Positions 9,042-18,563 of a DNA stretch of 64,000 nucleotides are shown here, in pieces. Position 1 is the first letter of the stretch. Every line of letters begins with the position of its first letter. Below the pieces are notes generated by a model, which worked only from the letters and a program-made list of their open reading frames with translations, had not been told where the DNA came from and ran no database searches. A program made the translations under genes and the position numbers. This stretch comes from Sphingomonas sp. IC-56 (GTDB taxonomy: Bacteria > Pseudomonadota > Alphaproteobacteria > Sphingomonadales > Sphingomonadaceae): contig NZ_JAJNDV010000004.1 in the NCBI RefSeq assembly GCF_021043375.1, forward strand, positions 1 through 64,000, in the 5' to 3' direction.

Positions 9042-9577
9042 CAGTTCGTGAGTCTCGGCCGGTCAATGGCAAAGGTCACAGAGGCGCGCAGCGGGTCGCC
9101 CGCAGCGTGTAGCGGGTGTTCGAAGTCACCATTCGGCAGGCGCGCCATGCCAAGTCGGACCATCACGTCCTGACTTTTCACGTGGCCGGCGCCTGTGATT
9201 GCAACGACACGGGGCGCAGGGGTGTTCGCCCAAGCCCAGTCAAGGCTCGCGCGCGCCGCTTCGGTAGCAAGGCCTTGGCCCCAAAACGGCCTAGCGAGGA
9301 GCCAGCCAATCTCCACTTCCCCTGCTATTGGGGTGTTCGGCGCCCCGGGCTTTAAACCACAAAGCCCGGCTACAAACCCGTCCAGCTCGGCCGTCCAGAA
9401 ACCTAGCCCATGGCTTGTGCGATAGGCGACGTGCCGGTCGATACTCGCCCGAGCAGCTTCGCGTGTCGGGTGCCGGACCAAATCCCGCATCACCAAAGGG
9501 TCTGTCAGCATCGCCATGAGCGGATTACGATCCCGAGCCTCGATTGGCCGCAGCACCAGACGCTCAGTCTGGATCAT
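9041..9577 (-). CDS. GNAT family N-acetyltransferase (RimJ/RimL-like)
   Basis: 178 residues from the ATG at 9577, which overlaps the hemB stop as ATGA. The opening IQTERLVLRPIEARDRNPLMAML, followed by GEVEIGWLLARPFWGQGLATEA (the acetyl-CoA-binding R/Q-x-x-G-x-G/A loop region) and NTPAPRVVAITGAGHVKSQDVMVRLGM, is typical of GNAT_3 acetyltransferases that modify ribosomal proteins or small amines. The frame stays open upstream to 9631, but that extension lies inside hemB. Substrate unknown. Confidence 0.88.
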   Translation of the reverse strand: MIQTERLVLRPIEARDRNPLMAMLTDPLVMRDLVRHPTREAARASIDRHVAYRTSHGLGFWTAELDGFVAGLCGLKPGAPNTPIAGEVEIGWLLARPFWGQGLATEAARASLDWAWANTPAPRVVAITGAGHVKSQDVMVRLGMARLPNGDFEHPLHAAGDPLRASVTFAIDRPRLTN

Positions 9578-10560
9578 GCCCCCATCAGCCGCGCGGCCAG
9601 AGGAGCGTGATAGGTCAGGACGCCCGAGCAACCAGCGCGTTTGAACGCCATCAGCGTCTCCATCACCAGGGTCTCCCGATCACCCGCACCCGCCGCCGCA
9701 GCCGCTTCGATCATCGCATACTCGCCGGAGACCTGATATGCGAACACCGGCACTTCGAAGGCGTTCTTCACACGCAGTATGATGTCCAGATAGGGCAGAC
9801 CTGGCTTCACCATCACGCTGTCCGCGCCCTCAGCAATGTCCAGCGCTACTTCGCGCAGGGCTTCCTCTGCGTTGGCGGGATCCATCTGGTAGGTCTTCTT
9901 GTCGCCCTTCAGCAGTCCGCGCGATCCGACCGCGTCGCGGAAGGGACCATAGAAGCCGCTGGCGTATTTCGCCGCATAGGCCATGATCTGCACGTTATGG
10001 TGACCGTTGGCTTCCAGTGCGGTGCGGATTAGTCCGATACGGCCGTCCATCATGTCTGAGGGGGCGACGATGTCCGATCCCGCTTCCGCCTGCACCAGCG
10101 CCTGATCGGTCAAGAGCGCGGCGGTATCGTCGTTCAGCACATAGCCGTTGTCGTCGACGATCCCGTCATGGCCGTGGCTGGTATAGGGATCGAGCGCCAC
10201 GTCAGTCAGGATGCCCACCTCAGGCACGGCATTCTTGATCTCGCGGATCGCGCGGCACATCAGATTGTCGGAGTTCAGCGCCTCGCGCCCATCCTCGCTG
10301 CGCAGCGCTGCCGGCGTGTTGGGAAACAGCGCAACGCACGGGATGCCGAGCGCTCGGGCCTCACGCGCTTGTGCGACGATGCCCTTTAGGCCCCAGCGGG
10401 AGACACCCGGAAGCGCCGCGATGGGCTCCTCCTCTTCGCCTTCGGTGACGAACATCGGCCAGATCAGGTCGGCCGGTGTGAGCACGGTTTCGGCATGCAT
10501 CCGCCGGCTCCAGGCGGCGGCACGGGTGCGGCGGAGACGAAGCGCGGGATACTGACTCAT
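9574..10560 (-). CDS. hemB: Delta-aminolevulinic acid dehydratase (porphobilinogen synthase)
   Basis: 328 residues from the ATG at 10560 (MSQYPALRLRRTR); the open frame runs to 10716 but that part lies over the MATE gene and is not HemB-like. The enzyme condenses two 5-aminolevulinates into porphobilinogen for haem and related tetrapyrroles. Schiff-base lysines are K198 (MAYAAKYASGFYGPFRDA) and K252 (MVKPGLPYLDI). The metal loop reads DVALDPYTSHGHDG, with Asp/Ala where zinc-type enzymes have cysteines, so it should be a magnesium-dependent type. It starts 19 bases after the MATE stop and overlaps the GNAT gene. Confidence 0.96.
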   Translation of the reverse strand: MSQYPALRLRRTRAAAWSRRMHAETVLTPADLIWPMFVTEGEEEEPIAALPGVSRWGLKGIVAQAREARALGIPCVALFPNTPAALRSEDGREALNSDNLMCRAIREIKNAVPEVGILTDVALDPYTSHGHDGIVDDNGYVLNDDTAALLTDQALVQAEAGSDIVAPSDMMDGRIGLIRTALEANGHHNVQIMAYAAKYASGFYGPFRDAVGSRGLLKGDKKTYQMDPANAEEALREVALDIAEGADSVMVKPGLPYLDIILRVKNAFEVPVFAYQVSGEYAMIEAAAAAGAGDRETLVMETLMAFKRAGCSGVLTYHAPLAARLMGA

Positions 10561-10579
10561 GGCAACGGGTACTGCGCTT

Positions 10580-12022
10580 TCAGCCTGTGGGTTGCAAGCG
10601 CCCGGCCGGTTCTGCGGACGCGAGCGCGTGCTCCTTGCCTTCGCGCGGGCGCAGGATCGCGCCTTTGCGCCAACCGCCGAAGCGATAGTAGCTCGCCGCC
10701 AACGCGAGCGCGGCAAGCGAGCCGATCGGGAAGCTCCACCACAATGCGTCCCCGCCTAGAAGCGGACGTGCGCCGATCGCGAAGCCGATGCGGACGGGAT
10801 ACATGGCGATGATCAACGCCAGCAACGGCATCCACACCGCTCCGTTCGCGCGGACGGTGGAGAACAGCACCATGGTCATGCCGAACAGCACGAAGTTCCA
10901 GCTGGCGATCAGCTGAATGTGGCGCGCGATCGGCAGCGCGGAGCTGTCTGCGCCGATGAACAGCGTCATCACCGGGCGATCGAACAACAGCACCATTGCC
11001 ACCATCGCGCCAGTAATCACGCAGTTGTAAATCAGCCCGGCACGCGTGATCCCGCCGACGCGGTCCCAGGCCCCGGCACCGATATTCTGCGCGGCCATGG
11101 CGCTGACCGCCGCACCGATCGCCATCGCCGGCATTTGGATATAGGTCCAAAGCTGTTGCGACACGGCATAGGCTGCAACCGTGTCGACGCCCAGGCGATT
11201 GACGAGGCCGACCATGGTGAGCCCCGCGAACGACATCACCAACATCTGCGCGCCCATCGGCAAGCCCTTGCCAACAATGGTCCGCATCAAGGCGCGGCTG
11301 GGCAGCAGATAACCGAGTTCGCGGCCGCGCAGGCGGATCGGCAAGTCGCGGAGGTAAATTGTCGCGATCAGGCCCGCCACGGCGACATGGTTCGCGATCA
11401 GCGTTGCTGCGGCTGAGCCGGCAATGCCCATTGCTGGCGCCCGACCAAGCCCGAGGATCAGGACTGGGTTCAGCCCTGCGTCCAGGATGACACTGAGAAC
11501 CATGAACCAGAGTGGCGTCATGGCGTCACCTGCCCCCCGCAGACCCATCATCAGCAGGACCAGCAGCATGGCGGCGGGAAGGCCGAGGAAGATGACGCGC
11601 AAATAGCTGAGCGCCAGCGCCGTTGCGTCGCTCGGTGTCGCGAGCAGCCGGAGGATCGTAGGGGAGAGGACGTAGCCGAGCATTGCGACGAGTGTCGCGC
11701 CACCCACCACCAGTCCGACAGCGGCGCCGAAGGCTTGGCGGGCGGAGTCTACATCGTGGCGGCCCATCGCCTGGCCGATCAACACCGTCGCAGCCATGCC
11801 GAAGCCGAACACGGCGCCGAACAGCAGGAACATGATGATGTTCGCGTTGGACGTTGCCGCCAGCGCATCCTCGCCCAGGAAGCGGCCTACCCAGATCGTG
11901 TTGATCGAACCGTTGAGCGACTGGAGGATGTTCGAGCCGAGCGTAGGCAGCGCGAACAGCAGCAGTGTGCGGCCGATCGGACCTGTTGTCAGGTCACGTT
12001 TTGCTGGTGCTCGTGTGGCCAT
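10580..12022 (-). CDS. MATE family multidrug/toxin exporter
   Basis: 480 residues with 12 hydrophobic helices in two matching halves. MATE features are LLFALPTLGSNILQSLNGSINTIWVGRFLG at the start, GLRGAGDAMTPLWFM around residue 165 and LDAGLNPVLILG after it. It uses a proton or sodium gradient to export cationic compounds. It heads the minus-strand run that continues into hemB; whether co-transcription has a purpose (for example porphyrin precursor handling) is open. The start ATG lies 71 bases from the divergent lipid kinase gene. Confidence 0.93.
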   Translation of the reverse strand: MATRAPAKRDLTTGPIGRTLLLFALPTLGSNILQSLNGSINTIWVGRFLGEDALAATSNANIIMFLLFGAVFGFGMAATVLIGQAMGRHDVDSARQAFGAAVGLVVGGATLVAMLGYVLSPTILRLLATPSDATALALSYLRVIFLGLPAAMLLVLLMMGLRGAGDAMTPLWFMVLSVILDAGLNPVLILGLGRAPAMGIAGSAAATLIANHVAVAGLIATIYLRDLPIRLRGRELGYLLPSRALMRTIVGKGLPMGAQMLVMSFAGLTMVGLVNRLGVDTVAAYAVSQQLWTYIQMPAMAIGAAVSAMAAQNIGAGAWDRVGGITRAGLIYNCVITGAMVAMVLLFDRPVMTLFIGADSSALPIARHIQLIASWNFVLFGMTMVLFSTVRANGAVWMPLLALIIAMYPVRIGFAIGARPLLGGDALWWSFPIGSLAALALAASYYRFGGWRKGAILRPREGKEHALASAEPAGRLQPTG

Positions 12023-12093
12023 GCCCGCTCCCTTGGATCATCCCGCCGCTGACAAGCGTTGCTCGCCCGATACGTTCCCGAAGTGGAGGGCAG

Positions 12094-12981
12094 ATGACGC
12101 AAGGTTCGGCAAAGGCAGTGATGGTGGTGAACACCAAATCGCGCAGTGGGCAGCGTTCCTTCGACCGCGCTTGCGCGCGCTTCGCCGAACTCGACTATCT
12201 GGTAGACGCATACGCAGTCGATGATCCGAGCAAGCTGAGCGAGACCGTTACGGAGGCGTTATGGTCCGATCCGGAGATCCTGATCCTGGGCGGCGGGGAC
12301 GGTACGATCAGCTGCCTGGTCGACTTGATGGTGGGCAAGGGCGTGCGGCTTGGGGTGCTGCCGCTGGGCACCGCCAACAGCTTTTCGCGCTCGCTCGGCA
12401 TTCCGCTGGACGTCAATGGGGCCGTGGACGTGATCGTCAACGGCGCGCCGCGGCGGATCGATTTGGGCATGATCGGGAACGATTACTTCGCCAACGCCGC
12501 CGCGATCGGCATCTCCCCCAAGATTGCCGAGACGGTGCCGCACCTTGCCAAGCGCTGGTTCGGGCGCGCGGGGTATCTCAGTTGGGCGGCCCTCCAGTTC
12601 CTGCGCTTCCGTCCCTTCACGCTGATCGTCGGATCGGGTGCGGAGGCGCAGCGGCTGAAGGTGGTGGAGGTGCGTATTTCCAACGGGGCGTTCCATGGCG
12701 GCACCGAACTGGTGGAAAGCGCCAAGCTGGATAGCGGGCGGATCGTCGTTCAGGCGGTGAAAGGCCCGTTCAAACGCAGGCTGATCCACAATTGGGCGGC
12801 GTCGGCACTGCGCCTCAAGACCCGGCACGAGGATGTGGTCGAATTCAGCGGCACGGCGCTGGAGATAGCTACCGAGCCGCCCCTGCCCATCTCGATCGAT
12901 GGCGAGGTGCTGGCCCACACCCCAACCACGGCCAGGATCGCTCCCGGCGTGATCGAGGTGATGGCGCCGCGCCCGGCTTAG
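12094..12981 (+). CDS. Diacylglycerol/sphingosine kinase family lipid kinase
   Basis: 295 residues from the ATG at 12094, preceded by GGAGGG at 12085-12090; the open frame extends back to 11965 but that part overlaps the MATE start. Catalytic-domain motifs: [12 protein letters not shown] at residues 8-19, the nucleotide loop GGGDGTIS at 66-73, and [16 protein letters not shown]. This is the DAGK_cat family, which phosphorylates diacylglycerol, sphingosine or undecaprenol; the exact lipid is not determined. The end overlaps the convergent valS stop by four bases. Confidence 0.88.
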   Translation: MTQGSAKAVMVVNTKSRSGQRSFDRACARFAELDYLVDAYAVDDPSKLSETVTEALWSDPEILILGGGDGTISCLVDLMVGKGVRLGVLPLGTANSFSRSLGIPLDVNGAVDVIVNGAPRRIDLGMIGNDYFANAAAIGISPKIAETVPHLAKRWFGRAGYLSWAALQFLRFRPFTLIVGSGAEAQRLKVVEVRISNGAFHGGTELVESAKLDSGRIVVQAVKGPFKRRLIHNWAASALRLKTRHEDVVEFSGTALEIATEPPLPISIDGEVLAHTPTTARIAPGVIEVMAPRPA

Positions 12982-15653
12982 CCGAGCCGCGTCAGCGCCG
13001 CGGAAAGCCGCTCGGCCTCGGCGGTCTTCTCGGCGTGGTCGGCGCGGGCCTTTTCGACGGCCTCCGGCTTAGCGCGCTCGACAAAGCTGGGGTTGTTTAG
13101 GCGGCCGGCCAGGGCGTCGCGCTCCTTTTCGGCGGCAGCGATGGCCTTGGTCAGGCGCGCCTTTTCAGCGTCCAGGTCGACCACATCGCCGAGCGGCACC
13201 ACGAAAGTGGCCTCATCGACGATGATCTGGAGCGCGCCGCCGGCGGGCACCTCCCCGCTTGCCTGATCGACGCGGGCGAGGCGGGCAAGTGCCGCTTCCT
13301 GCCGCTGGAGCCGGGCAGCGGTTTCGCCGCTGGCGTCACGGACGTGGATCGGCAGGCGGGCGCCGGGCGGCACGTTGAGTTCGGTACGCGCGGCGCGCAC
13401 TTCGCTTACCAGACGGATCAGCCAGTCGATCTCCTTGGCGGCTTCGGGATCAAGTGCGCGGGCGTCCGCCATCGGCCAAGCGGCGACGATCAGCTCGTGG
13501 CTGCGCGACCCCATCTTCGACCAGAGCTCTTCGGTAATGAAGGGCATGAACGGGTGGAGCATCACCAGGATCTGGTCGAGCACCCATCCGGCAACGGCCC
13601 GGGTCTCGTCAGCGCCGGCAACACCCTCGCCTTGCAGCACTGGCTTGATGAGTTCGAGATACCAGTCGCAGAAGCGGCTCCAGGTGAACTGGTATACGGT
13701 GTTCGCGGCTTCATCAAAGCGCAGGTCCACCAGCGCGAGGTCGAGCGCCTGCACCGCAGCGACGGTTTCCGCGATGATCCAACGGTTTACCGCGAGTTCC
13801 GCAGACGGCGGCTCAAGCGTGGTGCTGGCGCCAATCCCGTTGGACTGGCAGAAGCGCGCGGCGTTCCAAAGCTTGGTCGCGAAGTTGCGATAGCCTTCGA
13901 TGCGCTTCTCATCCATCTTGATGTCGCGGCCCTGGCTTTCCATCGCCGCCATGAAGAAGCGCAGCGCGTCGGCGCCGTACTTGTCGATCAGCCCGAGCGG
14001 ATTGACGACATTGCCCTTGGACTTGGACATCTTTTGCCCGTCCGATGCGCGAACAAGACCGTGCAGATACAAGGTCTTGAACGGCACTTCGCCTAGGAAC
14101 TCCAAGCCCTGCATCATCATGCGGGCGTCCCAAAAGAACAGGATGTCGAAGCCGGAGATGAGGACGTCGTTGGGGTAGCGCCCGGCGGCCTTCACGTCCG
14201 TGTCGGGCCAGCCCATCGTCGCGAACGGCCAGAGCGCCGAGGAGAACCAGGTGTCGAGCACGTCGGGGTCGCGGGTGAGCGTAACACCCTCACCTGCTGC
14301 GACCTGTGCCTCTGCTTCGCTCTCGGCGACGTAGATGCTGCCATCCTGCGCGAACCATGCCGGGATCTGGTGCCCCCACCAGAGCTGGCGCGAGACGCAC
14401 CAGGGCTGGATGTTCTCCATCCAGTTGAAATAGGTCTTTTCCCAGCTCTTGGGCACGATCTTGGTCGCGCCCGAGCGGACCGCCTCGATCGCCGGCTTGG
14501 CGAGCGTCGCCGCATCGACATACCATTGGTCGGTCAGCCAAGGCTCGATGACTTCGCCCGAACGGTCGCCGAACGGGGTCGCAATGGTGCGCGGTTCCGC
14601 GTCGTGCTCGGCACGTTCCTTGTCCACATGCGGGATCAGGAAACCTTCGTCCTTGAGACGCTGGACGATGACCTTGCGCGCCTCGAACCGGTCGAGGCCG
14701 AGCAGGTCATCGGGGATCAGGCCGTCGGCGGTCTGGGTGATGCGCGCCTTGGCGTCGAGCATGTTGAGCATGTCGCGCGCCTCAATGCCCGCGCGGCGGC
14801 CGACTTCGAAATCGTTGAAGTCATGGCCGGGCGTGATCTTGACCGCGCCCGAACCGAGTTCGGGATCGGCATGATCGTCGGTGATGATCGGGATCAGGCG
14901 ACCCGTGATCGGCAGCTTCACCTTCTTGCCTACCAGCGCGGTATAGCGTTCGTCGCTGGCGTTCACCGCGACGGCCATGTCGGCGAGCATGGTTTCCGGA
15001 CGCGTGGTGGCGACTTCGATGAAGCCGCTGCCCTCCTCCAGCGGATAGCGCAGGTGCCAGAAGCTGCCCTTGACGTCCTTGGTCTCGACTTCGAGATCGC
15101 TGATCGCAGTGCCGAGCTTGGAATCCCAGTTCACCAGCCGCTTGTCGCGGTAGATCAGACCCTTTTTGTGGAGTTCGACGAACACCTTGAGCACGGCCTT
15201 CGAGAAGCCTTCGTCCATGGTGAAGCGTTCGTTCGCCCAATCCATCGAGCAGCCGAGGCGGCGGAGCTGCTGGGTGATCTCCCCGCCGCTTTCCTCCTTC
15301 CACTCCCACACCTTCGCGACGAATTCCTCGCGGGTGAAGTCGGTGCGCTTCTGCTGGCTGGCATTGAGCTGACGCTCAACCACCATCTGGGTGGCGATGC
15401 CGGCATGGTCGGTGCCGACCACCCAGCGCGCGTCCTTGCCCTTCAACCGGGCGTGGCGGACGAGGATGTCCTGGAGAGTGTTGTCGAGCGCGTGGCCGAT
15501 ATGGAGGCTGCCGGTAACGTTGGGCGGCGGGTTGACCAGCGTCCAGGGATCGGCGCCGGGGCGTTCGGGGGCGAACAGGCCCTTGTCCTCCCAATGGCCG
15601 TACCAGCGGGATTCGATTTCGGCGGGGTCGAAGGTCTTGGGAAGCTCGGTCAT
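12978..15653 (-). CDS. valS: Valyl-tRNA synthetase
   Basis: 891 residues. Class Ia motifs are exact: [17 protein letters not shown] (HIGH at 51-54) and [15 protein letters not shown] (KMSKS at 541-545). The editing domain segment [15 protein letters not shown] and [15 protein letters not shown] further support ValRS, and the C-terminal coiled-coil that grips tRNA is visible ([26 protein letters not shown]). It charges tRNA-Val in the cytoplasm. It is transcribed alone, with a palindromic repeat cluster behind its start. Confidence 0.98.
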   Translation of the reverse strand: MTELPKTFDPAEIESRWYGHWEDKGLFAPERPGADPWTLVNPPPNVTGSLHIGHALDNTLQDILVRHARLKGKDARWVVGTDHAGIATQMVVERQLNASQQKRTDFTREEFVAKVWEWKEESGGEITQQLRRLGCSMDWANERFTMDEGFSKAVLKVFVELHKKGLIYRDKRLVNWDSKLGTAISDLEVETKDVKGSFWHLRYPLEEGSGFIEVATTRPETMLADMAVAVNASDERYTALVGKKVKLPITGRLIPIITDDHADPELGSGAVKITPGHDFNDFEVGRRAGIEARDMLNMLDAKARITQTADGLIPDDLLGLDRFEARKVIVQRLKDEGFLIPHVDKERAEHDAEPRTIATPFGDRSGEVIEPWLTDQWYVDAATLAKPAIEAVRSGATKIVPKSWEKTYFNWMENIQPWCVSRQLWWGHQIPAWFAQDGSIYVAESEAEAQVAAGEGVTLTRDPDVLDTWFSSALWPFATMGWPDTDVKAAGRYPNDVLISGFDILFFWDARMMMQGLEFLGEVPFKTLYLHGLVRASDGQKMSKSKGNVVNPLGLIDKYGADALRFFMAAMESQGRDIKMDEKRIEGYRNFATKLWNAARFCQSNGIGASTTLEPPSAELAVNRWIIAETVAAVQALDLALVDLRFDEAANTVYQFTWSRFCDWYLELIKPVLQGEGVAGADETRAVAGWVLDQILVMLHPFMPFITEELWSKMGSRSHELIVAAWPMADARALDPEAAKEIDWLIRLVSEVRAARTELNVPPGARLPIHVRDASGETAARLQRQEAALARLARVDQASGEVPAGGALQIIVDEATFVVPLGDVVDLDAEKARLTKAIAAAEKERDALAGRLNNPSFVERAKPEAVEKARADHAEKTAEAERLSAALTRLG

Positions 15654-15732
15654 GCGTCGGCTTTAGCGGGGTGTGCAGCGAGTGCACAAGCGCTCGGGTT
15701 TGGTGGTGGTGAGGAGGTTGCCTTGCCTTCTT

Positions 15733-15831
15733 GTTCCCCGGCGCAGGCCGGGGCCCAGCTTCGATGGATTGTGAGGCTGGGTCTACCATTGAGACGGCGT
15801 GGCAACTGGGCCCCGGCCTTCGCCGGGGAAC
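15733..15831. repeat. B-type palindromic repeat, copy 1
   Basis: About 99 bases flanked by inverted arms: GTTCCCCGGCGCAGGCCGGG at the left and CCCCGGCCTTCGCCGGGGAA at the right. The same element recurs three times at 61622-62251. Such GC palindromes lie between genes and could fold in RNA, acting as REP-like or terminator-like units. Confidence 0.8.
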
Positions 15832-15893
15832 TGGGTGTTCTAGGCCAGCTTGGCCGACGCGGCTTTTCGGGCTTTCGTGGCACCCCATTCCTC

Positions 15894-15968
15894 GTCACCC
15901 CGGCCTTGAGCCAGGGTCCCGCTGTTTGCAGAAGAAGAAGCGGGATCCCGGCTGAAGGCCGGGATGAC
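15894..15968. repeat. A-type palindromic repeat, copy 1
   Basis: A 75-base imperfect inverted repeat with arms beginning GTCACCCCGGCCTTGAGCC and ending GGCTGAAGGCCGGGATGAC, separated by a short GAAGAAGAAG-containing centre. It lies 21 bases past the stop of the S9 peptidase gene. Two further copies are at 22433-22513 and 45963-46041, also just behind gene ends. Confidence 0.85.
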
Positions 15969-15988
15969 GGGGATGGTAGGTGGCGGGG

Positions 15989-18028
15989 TTACTTGCCGGT
16001 GTACTTGTTCAGCCAGCCGAGCACCTCGCCGTACCACTGCATCGAGTTCTTCGGCTTGAGCACCCAATGGTTCTCGTCGGGGAAGACGAGCAGGCGGCTG
16101 TCGATGCCGCGGCGCTGGAGCGCGGTGAAGGCAGCGAGACCCTGGGTGTAGGGGATGCGGAAATCCTTCTCGCTGGTGATCACCAGCTGCGGCGTCTTCC
16201 ACTTGGTGACGTGGTGGACCGGGTTCCACTTTTCGAAAGCTTCCGGGTCTTCGTAATAGGTCTTGCCGCCATGCTCCCACTCGTCGAACCAGAGTTCCTC
16301 GGTTTCGTAGGCCATGGCGCGGGCGTCGAACACGCCGTCGTGCTGGACGATGCACTTGAACCGGTCGGGCCACTGCCCTTCGATCCAGTTCATCATATAG
16401 CCGCCATAGGAGGCGCCGAGCGCGCAGGTGTTAGCGCCATCGAGGTAGGAGAATTTGGAGGTCGCGGCGGCAAGACCCTTTTGCAGGTCCTCGAGTGGCC
16501 AGCCGCCCCAATTGTTGCGGATCGCGTCGGTGAAAGCCTGGCCGTAGCCGGTGGAGCCGTGGAAATCGACCGAGACGACCGCATAGCCGGCGCCGGCGAA
16601 CACGGCGGGGTTCCAGCGATAGGACCAGCTGTTGTTGCTCGACCCCTGCGGGCCGCCATGGACGATGAAGGCGACCGGCGCCTTGGCATCGGCTGCAAGG
16701 CTCGCCGGGCGCACCGAATAGCCCCAGACGGTGTCGCCATTGGCGCCCGCGAAGCTGAAGCGATCGACCTTGGGCATGTCGATGCCGGCCAGCTTGGCGG
16801 CGTTGACCGAGGTGAGGCGCGTCACCTTCTCGCCCGTCAGCGCGTAGAAGTCATCGGGCGCGATGAGGCTGTTCATCGCGAACACGGCGCCGGTGCGGGT
16901 CGGCAGCACGGCGCTGACGACCCCCTGCTGCGTGAGGCGCGTCACCTTGCCGCTTTTCGCATCGACGGTGAAGATGGGCTCTTCCTGCGTGTCCTGTGCC
17001 GTCACGAAGAGGCTTTTGCCGTCAGGCGCCCAGGCGATGGAGGCGACCGAGCGGTCCCAGCCCTCCGTCAGCGCCCGGACGTCACCGGTTGCAAGGTTGC
17101 GCAGCTTGAGCACCTGGCGGTCGGCTTCGTAGCCAGCACGCGCCATCGAGACATAGGCGAGCCATTTGCCGTCGGGAGAGACGGTGGGCAGCGTATCGGT
17201 GCCGTCATTTTCCGCGGTTAGATTGACCGGCGCGGCGGAGCCATCGGCCGGCGCGGCGAAGATGTCGAGATTGGTCGAGGTCGACTCGATGCGGCCGGCT
17301 TCGCGCAACGCGAAGTAGATGGTCTTGCCATCGGGGCTCCAGGCGAGCTCCTCGCCGCCGCCGAACGGCTTGGACGGGGTGTCGCCTATCAGGTCGCCGA
17401 CGATCGGCGTGCCGTTGCCGGTAGCGCCTTGCGCGCTGAGTGGGAGGACGAAGAGCTGCGAGCGGTCGCCGTTCGACCATGTGTCCCAATGGCGGACGAA
17501 GAGCTGGTCGTAGGTGCGGCCAGAGCCGGCGTTCGGGTCCTTCTTGACCATTGCAGGCTCGAGGCCGGGCGCGCCCGGTTTGCGGTCGGCCCAGACCAGC
17601 AGCTTGGTATCGTCGGGCGAGACCTTGAAGCCGCTGAAGCCGCCGGGGATGTGAGTGAGCTGCGTGGGCGCGCCGCCGGTAACCGCGACGCTCCAAACGG
17701 CGTCCTCGCCGCCCTTGTCGGATTGGAAGTAGACGGTGCGGCCGTCACGGGAGAATTGCGGCGCTGCTTCGTTTACGTCGGCTTCGGCGACGAGCTTCTC
17801 GGGCTTGGCGCCGCGGGTGCGCAGGTCGAGCCGCCAAAGATCGAGGCGGCCGCGATTAGCGGCAAGATCGGTCTCGCGCTGCTGCCAGACGAGCCAGCGG
17901 CCGTCGGCCGATATCGCCGGCGCGCCCACGCGCGAGAGCGTCGCGACATCTTCGATGGTGAGGTCCCGCGCCCAGGCCGGCGCGGCAGCGGAAGCGAGCG
18001 CAGCGCCCGCGAGCAGGATGTGCTTCAT
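15989..18028 (-). CDS. S9 family serine peptidase (acyl-peptidase/DPP type), secreted
   Basis: 679 residues with a signal peptide (MKHILLAGAALASAAAPAWA). Residues about 30-420 form a WD40/PD40-like beta-propeller (repeats such as SADGRWLVWQQ, SRDGRTVYFQSD, SPDGKWLAYVS). The C-terminal alpha/beta hydrolase has the nucleophile S540 in GASYGGYM, GGPQGSSNNSW for the oxyanion region, and the His in DENHWVLKPKNS. It cleaves small peptides in the periplasm; the propeller restricts substrate size. It is the only gene between two intergenic elements. Confidence 0.94.
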   Translation of the reverse strand: MKHILLAGAALASAAAPAWARDLTIEDVATLSRVGAPAISADGRWLVWQQRETDLAANRGRLDLWRLDLRTRGAKPEKLVAEADVNEAAPQFSRDGRTVYFQSDKGGEDAVWSVAVTGGAPTQLTHIPGGFSGFKVSPDDTKLLVWADRKPGAPGLEPAMVKKDPNAGSGRTYDQLFVRHWDTWSNGDRSQLFVLPLSAQGATGNGTPIVGDLIGDTPSKPFGGGEELAWSPDGKTIYFALREAGRIESTSTNLDIFAAPADGSAAPVNLTAENDGTDTLPTVSPDGKWLAYVSMARAGYEADRQVLKLRNLATGDVRALTEGWDRSVASIAWAPDGKSLFVTAQDTQEEPIFTVDAKSGKVTRLTQQGVVSAVLPTRTGAVFAMNSLIAPDDFYALTGEKVTRLTSVNAAKLAGIDMPKVDRFSFAGANGDTVWGYSVRPASLAADAKAPVAFIVHGGPQGSSNNSWSYRWNPAVFAGAGYAVVSVDFHGSTGYGQAFTDAIRNNWGGWPLEDLQKGLAAATSKFSYLDGANTCALGASYGGYMMNWIEGQWPDRFKCIVQHDGVFDARAMAYETEELWFDEWEHGGKTYYEDPEAFEKWNPVHHVTKWKTPQLVITSEKDFRIPYTQGLAAFTALQRRGIDSRLLVFPDENHWVLKPKNSMQWYGEVLGWLNKYTGK

Positions 18029-18082
18029 GGGCAGCAGATAGAGCAGGAACGCGGCGGGGTTACAATCCCGCCGCCCCGCGGA

Positions 18083-18520
18083 TCAGTTGCGTCCGGTGAT
18101 CCGGGAGATCTCGCGCGCGACCATGGTTTCGACGATGCGCGGCAGGTTCTCGTCCAGCCAGTCGCGCAGCATCGGCTTGAGCATTTCGCGGACCATGCCT
18201 TCGAGCGTATCGGAGCCTGGGATTTCGGGCTTCACGACGATGCGCGACAGGGCTTCGAGCGGCCCACGCGTAGCCTCGGCAGCGCGGTCCGACAGGATCG
18301 GATCGGCTGGTGCTGCTTCCGCAGGCTGTGGCTTGGCGTCGCTTACCGGCTGGCTGAGTTCGAGGATCTCGTCCTCGTCCACTTCCTCTACGACGGGCGC
18401 TTCGCGGCGCGCCGCAGCCTTGCCGCGACGGCTTCGGGTGGTGACCGCAGCCTCCCCTTCTTCCGCAATGATGCGCTTGATGGACGAGAGGATCTCTTCC
18501 ATCGACGGCTCGGCACTCAT
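18083..18520 (-). CDS. PopZ-family (DUF2497) polar organising protein
   Basis: 145 residues from the ATG at 18520; an open extension to 18538 exists. The N-terminus MSAEPSMEEILSSIKRIIAEE matches the conserved PopZ helix (S-M-E-E-I-L-x-S-I-R-R-I-I), the middle is acidic and proline/alanine rich, and the C-terminus (LEGMVREMLKPMLRDWLDENLPRIVETMVAREI) matches the oligomerisation helices of DUF2497. In Caulobacter PopZ forms a polar condensate that anchors ParB and cell-cycle regulators. The role here is by family only. Confidence 0.88.
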   Translation of the reverse strand: MSAEPSMEEILSSIKRIIAEEGEAAVTTRSRRGKAAARREAPVVEEVDEDEILELSQPVSDAKPQPAEAAPADPILSDRAAEATRGPLEALSRIVVKPEIPGSDTLEGMVREMLKPMLRDWLDENLPRIVETMVAREISRITGRN

Positions 18521-18563
18521 ATCCCCCATGGTCCGCACCCTGTCGCGTGGTTAACCACCATGC

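Larger units (their letters stand above)
15654..15988. other. Intergenic region with two palindromic repeats
   Basis: 335 bases between valS and the S9 peptidase, both on the minus strand. It contains no credible gene. It is occupied by a B-type repeat (15733-15831) and an A-type repeat (15894-15968), listed separately. The remaining 80 bases next to valS would hold its promoter; no consensus was clear. Confidence 0.7.

Noticed and set aside
10561..10716. Upstream extension of hemB
   Set aside because: It lies over the 3' end of the MATE gene and reads Arg/Ser-rich sequence unlike HemB.
14370..16151. 593-codon open frame antisense to valS
   Set aside because: Shadow of valS that continues into the repeat region; composition is typical of GC-rich antisense frames.
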